Assembly: GCA_934218695.1 (NCBI GenBank)
Contig: CAKQDA010000002.1
Coordinates: 62,001 to 126,000, forward strand
Origin: an uncultured Succinivibrio sp.
Lineage (GTDB): Bacteria > Pseudomonadota > Gammaproteobacteria > Enterobacterales > Succinivibrionaceae
DNA: 64,000 nt
Direction of reading: 5' to 3'
Both the position numbers and the translations under genes were made by a program. The notes beneath the pieces were generated by a model that was not told where the DNA came from, did not search any database, and worked only from the letters and a program-made list of their open reading frames with translations. Shown in pieces: positions 8,198-14,981 of this stretch (position 1 is the first letter of the stretch; each line of letters starts with the position of its first letter).

Positions 8198-8273
8198 GCG
8201 GGAATAGCTCAGTTGGTAGAGCATAACCTTGCCATGGTTAGGGTCGCGAGTTCGAACCTCGTTTCCCGCTCCA
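8198..8273 (+). tRNA. tRNA-Gly (GCC), copy 1
   Basis: A 76-nt cloverleaf with encoded CCA. Acceptor stem GCGGGAA/TTCCCGC, D-loop AGCTCAGTTGGTAGAGC, anticodon GCC and T-loop GTTCGAACC. It reads GGC/GGU codons. Confidence 0.97.
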
Positions 8274-8314
8274 GATTAAAGTGATGTGGATCCACTTAAA
8301 AAGCCACGTGGAGT

Positions 8315-8390
8315 GCGGGAATAGCTCAGTTGGTAGAGCATAACCTTGCCATGGTTAGGGTCGCGAGTTCGAGCCTCGTTTCCCGCTCCA
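8315..8390 (+). tRNA. tRNA-Gly (GCC), copy 2
   Basis: Same as copy 1 except for one base in the T arm (GAGCC instead of GAACC). CCA is encoded. The spacers before copies 2 and 3 are similar to each other (both hold CACTTAAAAAGCCAC), so the array grew by duplication of a unit of about 115 bp. Confidence 0.97.
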
Positions 8391-8429
8391 GACAAAGTGA
8401 AGTGGTACACTTAAAAAGCCACATGGAGT

Positions 8430-8505
8430 GCGGGAATAGCTCAGTTGGTAGAGCATAACCTTGCCATGGTTAGGGTCGCGAGTTCGAACCTCGTTTCCCG
8501 CTCCA
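8430..8505 (+). tRNA. tRNA-Gly (GCC), copy 3
   Basis: Identical in sequence to copy 1, with encoded CCA. It is the last gene of the tandem array; no strong terminator was seen after it. Confidence 0.97.
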
Positions 8506-8524
8506 CCTGTCATGTAATTCCTCC

Positions 8525-8791
8525 TTATTTATCTCTAATTACAAGGGCATTGCTATCATAGAAAACATGCTCACCCACGTAATCAGGATTAGTTTCTAAA
8601 AAGCTTTTTGATAAGGAAACCACACCCAGTATCAGCATTAAGTCTGCCAACATGAATACTTTTGCCACACGAGACTGTTTCTTAACTGTATCCAAACTGT
8701 TGTAATTGGAGATGATGTAGGTTCTGTCATTCTTATCTGTGTAACTGGAAAAGTTTCATTTTATAGTTTCAGAAGTCATGATATAGTCCAT
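8525..8791 (-). pseudogene. Small membrane protein gene with an in-frame TGA
   Basis: On the minus strand a frame starting at ATG 8791 or 8779 runs to TAA at 8525-8527, but holds one TGA at 8756-8758 (about codon 8 counted from 8779). The 76 codons after that stop look protein-like: a polar start (YTDKNDRTYIISNYNSLDTV), a basic stretch (KKQSR), one membrane helix (VFMLADLMLILGVVSL) and a polar tail. No later ATG with a ribosome binding site precedes the helix. It is most simply a gene with a nonsense mutation, perhaps a Trp codon changed. I do not recognise the family. It sits between tRNA clusters, a common place for decaying mobile DNA. Confidence 0.4.
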
Positions 8792-8891
8792 GTAAATGTA
8801 TTAAGGATTATATTGAACCATAAAATATGTTTTCACCAAGAAAAATCCAAAAAAAGTGGAAATAATTTAATTTGAGGGGCGTGAGATACAC

Positions 8892-8942
8892 CACCTTATT
8901 GTTAAAAATTGGAGAATGGAATCGACAGAAACCAATAAGGTG
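8892..8942. repeat. 10-bp inverted repeat next to tRNA-Ser
   Basis: CACCTTATTG (8892-8901) and CAATAAGGTG (8933-8942) are perfect complements about 31 bases apart. It lies directly after the tRNA-Ser 3' end, but no T tract follows, so its role as a terminator or an element end is open. Confidence 0.4.
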
Positions 8943-8946
8943 CACA

Positions 8947-9036
8947 TGGCGGTGAGAACGGGATTCGAACCCGTGATACGCGTTAACGTATACACGCTTT
9001 CCAGGCGTGCTCCTTCAGCCACTCGGACATCTCACC
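8947..9036 (-). tRNA. tRNA-Ser (GGA)
   Basis: A 90-nt class II tRNA with acceptor stem GGTGAGA/TCTCACC, discriminator G and encoded CCA. The anticodon loop CTGGAAA gives anticodon GGA. A long variable arm is present (TGTATACGTTAACGCGTATCA), as expected for serine tRNAs. Confidence 0.95.
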
Positions 9037-9081
9037 AAAATTGACCGTATAATTTTACAGTATTATAAAGATATTGCAACT

Positions 9082-9810
9082 TTAAATTGAATAAAAATGA
9101 AATCTGTATCTTAAAAGTACAACACCTGCTCTAACAACTTCACATGAAAGCAACTCAAGTGACTGTCCTTCACAAGGTTTCTCTCCTTCCTTTCCTTCAT
9201 ATTCAAATATGGATTTAACTCCGCTCAATCCATCAATTCCAGGGTATAACACAAGATAGAGCTCGTCAATAAGTCCCTGTTTTAAAAACGAACCATTTAA
9301 AATACCACCACCACATAAAAGAACATTTTTAATTCCAAAGTCAGAATATAAACTCTGCAGGGCTTTTCTGATATTGTGACCATCAGAGCCTGCAAAAGTA
9401 TATGAGATCTCTTTTTCTCTTAAAAACTCGAGATATTCCTCACTGGCAGTTTCTTCACCTAAGACAATAAGCAGGGTACTTCCCCAGATTTCGTTGTTCT
9501 CGTAGGCAATTGATCCTGTTGAATCAAAAACCGCAGTCATTTGTGCGTTTTCTCTTATACCAAGAAAAGGTTTGGGATCTTTAATTCTAGTATGAGTCTT
9601 AGCATTAAATGGAATACTGCAGTGATGACGTAGAATTGTGTCTTTTCCGAGAATTGACAGTTCTGGATTTAATTTTTCTTTAGTCTCGTAGTATACGTCA
9701 GGCTCACCTTCACCTTTGCTGTCGTATAAAACAGACCATCTGGATTCGTCTAAGCGGCCGTCGATGGAACTTTCCATAAGACAGGTTACTTTCTGCTGTG
9801 TCATGTCCAT
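9082..9810 (-). CDS. RibD C-terminal-like (DHFR-fold) reductase
   Basis: A 242-residue cytoplasmic NAD(P)H-dependent reductase of the RibD C-terminal family, which includes 5-amino-6-(5-phosphoribosylamino)uracil reductase and stand-alone relatives. Seen: ESSIDGRL near the start (the substrate strand), LLCGGGILNGSFLKQGLIDE (the GGG nucleotide-binding turn and the following helix) and LSCEVVRAGVVLLRY at the end. The start at 9810 is chosen because a GGGGGGA tract lies just upstream and the family begins here; a longer frame to 9888 adds residues with no match. There is no deaminase domain and no riboflavin gene nearby, so the true substrate is unknown. Confidence 0.75.
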   Translation of the reverse strand: MDMTQQKVTCLMESSIDGRLDESRWSVLYDSKGEGEPDVYYETKEKLNPELSILGKDTILRHHCSIPFNAKTHTRIKDPKPFLGIRENAQMTAVFDSTGSIAYENNEIWGSTLLIVLGEETASEEYLEFLREKEISYTFAGSDGHNIRKALQSLYSDFGIKNVLLCGGGILNGSFLKQGLIDELYLVLYPGIDGLSGVKSIFEYEGKEGEKPCEGQSLELLSCEVVRAGVVLLRYRFHFYSI

Positions 9811-10118
9811 AACAATCCCCCCCACAATGTTCGCATTCTCATTATAAAACACAAAGAAGTGTATAAGGACAGCATCAACTGTAAACAAAAGAAACTTTTT
9901 TCGTATGGCTAAATGAATGGAGTGTAGAGAAAGGTGATATTTAAACTCTTAAGAAACTTTTATTCACTTGGATAAAGGGCCATAAAATCTGCTGCTGAAC
10001 GCTTTTATAATGTACAAAATGATGAGAATTGCACAAATGTATGAGATAAAAGAGATGTTCTCAGATATTTTACATATAGGTTTTCTGATTGCATTCAAAG
10101 GTAACATCAAATTTTTTG
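9811..10118. other. Intergenic stretch before tRNA-Pro
   Basis: AT-rich DNA between divergent genes. Apart from the reductase ribosome binding site and the tRNA-Pro promoter at its edge, nothing recognisable was seen. Confidence 0.5.
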
Positions 10119-10147
10119 TTGACAAGATTGTTTCACCTTAATATAAT
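10119..10147 (+). promoter_or_regulatory. Consensus sigma-70 promoter of tRNA-Pro
   Basis: A perfect TTGACA (10119-10124), a 17-base spacer and a perfect TATAAT (10142-10147), ending 10 bases before the tRNA. Confidence 0.9.
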
Positions 10148-10157
10148 GCTCTCCGTT

Positions 10158-10234
<77 letters not shown>

Positions 10235-10249
10235 TCTCAATTTCCTTCC

Positions 10250-11188
10250 TTATTTTTTCAGATTTATACTTGGCATTTTAAAAGTAACTCTGTTGCCGTT
10301 CGATTTGTTACCGCTTCTGTGATTTGACATTGTCACAAGATTTGACACTGCCTCCGGTAGATATTTTGACAGTATGTATATAAACAATGCAGTAAAAATG
10401 ATGACGGAGCATTCACCAGATCCAAAAGCCTCACCGGCTTCTACAATTTCATCAATTTTGTTCTGAAGATTTTTGAGAATAAGGCATCCTGAATTCACAA
10501 CCAGTAAAGTTGTCATCAGTTCAAGGGACATCGACAGAATAGATTTAAAAAAGTTGGTTGCAATATATCTAGTGTAGGAGATAGCTCCAAGGCCCAGAAC
10601 AAAAACTCCGCAGATACAGAGAATGTGTGCGCAGATAAACATAGTGGTAAATCTTATTACTACCATGAACATAATAAACATAAATATCAGGACCATACAG
10701 CGCAGAATAAAGGATGTTACAGCATTGAACAGGCCGGAGCTGATGTTTTGGTTAAGATTTGATGCAATGTTAAAGGTAAGATCAATAAGCTCAGAAGGAC
10801 CTGTGTTCTGGCTTGTTGTAACCGATGTCAGTGAATCAATTACTGAATGACCTATGGCAGTGCCATTATCGAGTAAAAAGTAGTAGAAACCTGTGACCAG
10901 AACTAGTTTTACAAGATCACCCATAAAGCTTTGCATATTGCCGTCTTTAAAAATACTTTTGATACCCATAAGAACAATGGATACAGGCACTAAGATCCAG
11001 AACAGTCTGTTGGCAGCCTCCTTAATCGGAACAGCGGCCTCGGAAATATTTTCAATAAACATAATGGTAAGGCTGTTGAGAACACCGTCAGGGGAGAGTG
11101 TCAGATCAATTGCCTCCTGTGCCTGAGAATCTGTACAGGTAAAAAGCAGAACTAACAGTACAATTAAATTTTTCATAGGTTTACTCAT
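10250..11188 (-). CDS. trbL: TrbL/VirB6-like inner membrane channel protein
   Basis: A polytopic inner-membrane part of the type IV secretion channel, 312 residues. It has a signal peptide (MSKPMKNLIVLLVLLFTC... ending SQA), then the TrbL-like pattern LFWILVPVSIVLMGI, LVKLVLVTGFYYFLLDNG, a central cluster of hydrophobic helices (140-250) and YLPEAVSNLV near the end. It is shorter than usual TrbL proteins (often over 400), mainly in the C-terminal tail. The start overlaps the trbJ stop by 8 bases, so translation is probably coupled. It is the last gene of the operon here, whereas trbJ and trbL normally sit between trbE and trbF. Confidence 0.85.
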   Translation of the reverse strand: MSKPMKNLIVLLVLLFTCTDSQAQEAIDLTLSPDGVLNSLTIMFIENISEAAVPIKEAANRLFWILVPVSIVLMGIKSIFKDGNMQSFMGDLVKLVLVTGFYYFLLDNGTAIGHSVIDSLTSVTTSQNTGPSELIDLTFNIASNLNQNISSGLFNAVTSFILRCMVLIFMFIMFMVVIRFTTMFICAHILCICGVFVLGLGAISYTRYIATNFFKSILSMSLELMTTLLVVNSGCLILKNLQNKIDEIVEAGEAFGSGECSVIIFTALFIYILSKYLPEAVSNLVTMSNHRSGNKSNGNRVTFKMPSINLKK

Positions 11189-11960
11189 AGTTTTTCAGAC
11201 TTGTATCAAGATGTGGAGACTCAACCGTACCTGCATCTGCGTAGTAGAGATCATCTGCCTTCTGCTTTAGCTCATCATTCTGTTTTTGCATCTGAAAGTT
11301 ATGGGCAGTAATTCTTGCCAGGTTTGAAATCTGACCTGACAGAGAACTCAGTGCGGTTACCTGAGTGGTATTGACCTTGCTTAATGTGTCAATAGAGCTG
11401 TTAAGACCTTTTGACTCACTCGATTCGCTGCACATTTCATTGAGTTTATCAATACTTTCAATTAATGCTTTCTGGGTATCAGCAGCACTTCTTTTAGTAA
11501 AGTCAGAGATCTTCAGTGATTCTTCATCCATCATTTCATTGAGCTTTTTAAAACTGCAGTTTTCCGATCTGATACACTTCTCCCAGGCATCCGATCTGAT
11601 ACTGTCTTCAGCATATCCTGCTGCAGATTCTGTTTTTTTAGCAAAAGAGTAGCTTGCCTCAAGCAGCATTAAAGAATTCTGATTGAGATCTTTTACCTTT
11701 TCCCAGGTCTCCTTGTGTTCAAACTCGTAATTATCTTGTTCTCTGACATTGTCATGTTTGATATAACTTTCAAGCTTTTCAGCCTTTTCTCTGTTTTCCT
11801 CAGACCAGGCACGTAGCAGAGAAAGAGTTGAGTTCATCTGACGAATAAGCTCCTGTCCCTGACTGTGTGACATGGCCTCCTCAGCAAAAGCAAAAGCATG
11901 AGCAGACAGCAGAGCAACTGTGAACAGAACTTTTAAATTTCTATCTTTTAAAATGACCAT
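11181..11960 (-). CDS. trbJ: TrbJ/VirB5-like pilus-associated protein
   Basis: An exported, mostly alpha-helical protein of about 259 residues. The start at 11960 gives a signal peptide (MVILKDRNLKVLFTVALLSA ending AFA) with GGA five bases upstream; a longer frame to 12035 would run far into trbI. Long amphipathic helices and Gln/Asn/Glu-rich heptad-like segments fit the minor pilin or tip protein class TrbJ/VirB5. Two cysteine pairs (near CIRSENC and a later CSES) may form disulfides in the periplasm. Sequence signals in this family are weak, so the call leans on position between trbI and trbL as well as on the signal peptide and helical pattern. Confidence 0.65.
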   Translation of the reverse strand: MVILKDRNLKVLFTVALLSAHAFAFAEEAMSHSQGQELIRQMNSTLSLLRAWSEENREKAEKLESYIKHDNVREQDNYEFEHKETWEKVKDLNQNSLMLLEASYSFAKKTESAAGYAEDSIRSDAWEKCIRSENCSFKKLNEMMDEESLKISDFTKRSAADTQKALIESIDKLNEMCSESSESKGLNSSIDTLSKVNTTQVTALSSLSGQISNLARITAHNFQMQKQNDELKQKADDLYYADAGTVESPHLDTSLKNYE

Positions 11961-13296
11961 AATTTTCCGATCCATAAGGTGATTTAAAGAAAATGTCTTT
12001 AGTAATGGCAACTGTAAAGGGGTAACCTGACTCAACAGTAAGAGTTGGGGACAGGTTTACATTCTTTTCAATGATCTTTGAAAGAGCCTGAGAAATATTA
12101 GAGCTTCCCTGAGCTTTAAATCCTGCAACTGTACGCTGCCGTCCGTCTGCAAGATTGTATGTATCCTTATAGTGATCTGAAGCTGTACTGATACTTGATA
12201 GCAACAGGGAATTGGCAATGATTTTAAAATAGTGATTGTCAACATTTGCATCAAATCCTGAATAGCCCCCGGTTGTCTGACCAGGCATAGATCCAAGATT
12301 AACCGACTGTCCGTTAGGAAAAATGATCCTGTTAAAACCGATAAAGAGTCTTTCTGTTCCGAAAGCAGCACCTGAGGCATATTGCCCTACAAGTTTTGAA
12401 CCTCTTGGAATTAAAAGATATTTTGCTCTTATGGAGTCATGCACATCACGTGAGATTTGTGCTGTGATCTGTCCTGGAAGTTCAGAGTTAATACCGTTGA
12501 GCAGTGTTGCATGAATGACGCTTCCCTGCATCAGAGCAAAAGGAGTTTTGGGATTTTCGACCTCATTTTTTAAAATGTAGTCATTTCTTTTTAAACTGTC
12601 ATAGCTCTCTAGCGTATTTTCTGTATTTCTGCCATTGTCATTACCACCATCCTGCGTGTCTAAAGATCTTAAATCAGGCTGATTAAATTCCTTTTTGCCA
12701 TCCACATAACTTACATTGTCAGACTTTAAAGAAGAGTCATGTCTGAACTCAAGGTTTACTTTGCTTGGAGCCTTTAAAGCCTGTTCATAAACAGCTGAAG
12801 TTTTTTTATGTCTTGTATTGACCGGTGCTGTTTCTTTTGCTTCTGTATCTTTAGGCGGTCCGGCATAGTCATCAAAAGAAACTGTTCTTGTAACAAATTT
12901 ATCACTTCTCTGACTATCGTCTTTCAAAACTCTGTCTGTCAGGGCGTGTTTTTCCTGATACAGAACATAGTTTTTAGCAAAATCCTCATCATCATCAGTG
13001 GTTTTTGCCGATACCTTTGACAGAACCTGTTTACGCTTTACAGCTTTTTTGTTGTTACGATCTGAATTGACAGTAAGATCGGTTTCAAAAATCCCCAGTT
13101 TGTCAGCTTTTGAAAGATTAGCCTGCAGAGACTGTACGTTATGATCCTGTCCGTTTTCTTTAATCTCTTTTAGTTTTTCCTGTTCTCTTATACTAAAGAG
13201 CAGAGTAAAAAAGATCGTGACAGCAATAAAACCTCCGATTAAAAAGAAAACCGGCTTTTTGGACAGAGGTCCTAGCTTTTCAATTGAGTAAGCCAT
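11941..13296 (-). CDS. trbI: TrbI/VirB10-like envelope-spanning scaffold protein
   Basis: VirB10/TrbI proteins are anchored in the inner membrane and reach the outer membrane, forming the core complex with VirB9/TrbG. Seen: one N-terminal membrane helix (PVFFLIGGFIAVTIFFTLLF, about 15-34), a long polar linker, then the conserved C-terminal domain from about residue 250: LMQGSVIHATLLNGINSELP, KYLLIPRGSKLVGQY, GFNRIIFPNGQSVNL, and a late PTLTVESGYPFTVAITKDI. The length of 451 is normal. GGATG precedes the start. It begins 9 bases after trbG and its end overlaps trbJ by 20 bases. Confidence 0.93.
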   Translation of the reverse strand: MAYSIEKLGPLSKKPVFFLIGGFIAVTIFFTLLFSIREQEKLKEIKENGQDHNVQSLQANLSKADKLGIFETDLTVNSDRNNKKAVKRKQVLSKVSAKTTDDDEDFAKNYVLYQEKHALTDRVLKDDSQRSDKFVTRTVSFDDYAGPPKDTEAKETAPVNTRHKKTSAVYEQALKAPSKVNLEFRHDSSLKSDNVSYVDGKKEFNQPDLRSLDTQDGGNDNGRNTENTLESYDSLKRNDYILKNEVENPKTPFALMQGSVIHATLLNGINSELPGQITAQISRDVHDSIRAKYLLIPRGSKLVGQYASGAAFGTERLFIGFNRIIFPNGQSVNLGSMPGQTTGGYSGFDANVDNHYFKIIANSLLLSSISTASDHYKDTYNLADGRQRTVAGFKAQGSSNISQALSKIIEKNVNLSPTLTVESGYPFTVAITKDIFFKSPYGSENYGHFKR

Positions 13297-13305
13297 TAAA
13301 TCATC

Positions 13306-14274
13306 CTATGATTCGAGTCTTATAACATCAGCACTCTGTTTGTCGTCACCATTCTTTGAAATGAGTCTTAGATGTGAAAAGATACCGTCTACGACAAAAG
13401 TGTTGTCAAAATAAGTAAAGTTAATGGTACTGGTCTTATCCTCTCCAAAAAATAAAAAGCTCTCAGAGCTGATTTCCTGAAGTACAGGTAAATAGGAGGA
13501 ATTTATAGGATTATTCATGACGATAAATGTTCTTTTGCCGTCGTCGTAGACATTCTGCGGAATGATACTGGAGTCACCGTCAACAGAATAGTTGTAATTG
13601 CGTTTTGTGTCACCTTCCTTATAAGTGTTTTCAACACTTAATGCAGGACGGATGTTTCTTTTGTATAAAATCTCCTGGTTTGAGTTCCTGTTCTGTACGG
13701 TGGCAGAGTCACTCTCAGAGCTTATATAACTTGTGTACATAAGATCCTCATTACCATAATATCCTGATGAAGGAAGCTTCAGAGTATTCGGATAGGAGAA
13801 CACAACAGCAGGCATAAAGTCTGACTCTGTTGATTTTAAGCGTATGTGATAGGTTCTCCTGTCTGTAGTTACGAGCATGGAGGTCTTAAGACCTGCCTCT
13901 AGCGGTTTTACAATTAAATGTTCCACACTGTCCTGTGACGATCCAGATACAGCACTTTCGATATTCCAGCGTACAGAATCACCAAGCTGAACAGATAAAA
14001 TTCTCTCTCCCTTTTCAAAAGCAAGATCAGTAAGTTCGAGCAGGGCACAGACGACATTTGGTATGCCTGAACCATAGGCAAAGGTAACAAGACCTGCCTT
14101 ATAAGCAGTACCGGCAGCCTGTTTTGAATCGAGCATGTCAAGTTTCAGGAGCGTTTTTACATCTCTGTCACTAAGAGAAACATCATCTGCAAGTGCACTG
14201 TAACTTGAACAGAAAAGACAGGATATAAGAACAGACAGAAATGACAGTTTTTCAAGATGTCTAAAGTTTTTCAT
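13306..14274 (-). CDS. trbG: TrbG/VirB9-like outer-membrane core protein
   Basis: A periplasmic and outer-membrane-associated core subunit of 322 residues. It has a signal peptide (up to SALA-DDVS). Family segments are clear: VTFAYGSGIPNVVCALLEL, GERILSVQLGDSVRWNIE, LIVKPLEAGLKTSMLVTTDR followed by RTYHIRL, and a C-terminal domain holding YFDNTFVVDGIFSHLRLIS. It normally partners with TrbI and a small lipoprotein (VirB7 class); no such lipoprotein gene was found here. The start codon overlaps the trbF stop as ATGA. Confidence 0.93.
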   Translation of the reverse strand: MKNFRHLEKLSFLSVLISCLFCSSYSALADDVSLSDRDVKTLLKLDMLDSKQAAGTAYKAGLVTFAYGSGIPNVVCALLELTDLAFEKGERILSVQLGDSVRWNIESAVSGSSQDSVEHLIVKPLEAGLKTSMLVTTDRRTYHIRLKSTESDFMPAVVFSYPNTLKLPSSGYYGNEDLMYTSYISSESDSATVQNRNSNQEILYKRNIRPALSVENTYKEGDTKRNYNYSVDGDSSIIPQNVYDDGKRTFIVMNNPINSSYLPVLQEISSESFLFFGEDKTSTINFTYFDNTFVVDGIFSHLRLISKNGDDKQSADVIRLES

Positions 14275-14981
14275 GAAGCAACCTCAATGATTCTGCTGAC
14301 GTTAAACTCGTTAACAAAAAGTCCTAAAGGATTGAGTCTTACCTCTTCGAGATTGTCGTAGGTGACATTCAGTCTCCTGTAACCTACAAATGCCTTATAT
14401 CTTTCAGTTACAGTCTGTTCCTTATTTTTAGTCATCAGCCTGAAAGTGATCTCAAAGGTGCTGTCTGATAATGACACTACAGATTCTATAGCGGTATTCC
14501 TAAGAGCAGTTGCGTATGACATAACGTTGGTTTTTGTATAAAAGTTTTCAATAAATTCTGATGCTGAACTTCCTAATGAGGTCCTGGCATATATCTCACT
14601 GATAAAACGTCTCTGCAGTGATTTATCCTCGCTTACTGAGTAAAGTCTGTCCACATACTCACAGACAAATGAGGCTTTGACCTTTGAGCTCAGACTCTCC
14701 TTTAGCGAGTTTTCGAGAAAAAGAACTGATCCCTGTCTGTCGACGGCCACCACATAAGGGCGAAACTGAGTTCTGCCACTGAGATTTATGCAGTAGGACA
14801 GAGATATAAATCCTAAAGCCATACCTAAAAGTCCTAAAAAGGCAGGAATTAGTTCTGTCCTCAAGGATTTGTATGCAAGATCAGTAAACTTCCGGCCAGA
14901 GGCAATTTTTGTAGGTTTCAGTTTTGAAGTCTCTTTACAGGTAATAGGCAAATTCTTCTTGATATTTTTCATACAGTTCAT
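14271..14981 (-). CDS. trbF: TrbF/VirB8-like inner membrane assembly protein
   Basis: A bitopic inner-membrane protein of about 236 residues. It has a membrane helix near residues 48-68 (IPAFLGLLGMALGFISLSYC) followed by a periplasmic NTF2-like domain (PYVVAVDRQG, a run of short strands, then NPLGLFVNEFNVSRII at the end, the TrbF signature). An alternative ATG at 14972 has a better-spaced GGA. The gene begins inside the last 47 bases of trbE, another sign of tight coupling. Confidence 0.88.
   Translation of the reverse strand: MNCMKNIKKNLPITCKETSKLKPTKIASGRKFTDLAYKSLRTELIPAFLGLLGMALGFISLSYCINLSGRTQFRPYVVAVDRQGSVLFLENSLKESLSSKVKASFVCEYVDRLYSVSEDKSLQRRFISEIYARTSLGSSASEFIENFYTKTNVMSYATALRNTAIESVVSLSDSTFEITFRLMTKNKEQTVTERYKAFVGYRRLNVTYDNLEEVRLNPLGLFVNEFNVSRIIEVAS

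Noticed and set aside
8198..8505. Tandem repeats that could be mistaken for a CRISPR array
   Set aside because: The repeated units are three complete tRNA-Gly genes with similar spacers. No CRISPR-like repeat series exists anywhere in the window.
11961..12035. Longer N-terminus for TrbJ
   Set aside because: It would overlap trbI by 95 bases and hide the signal peptide; the ATG at 11960 has proper spacing to GGA.
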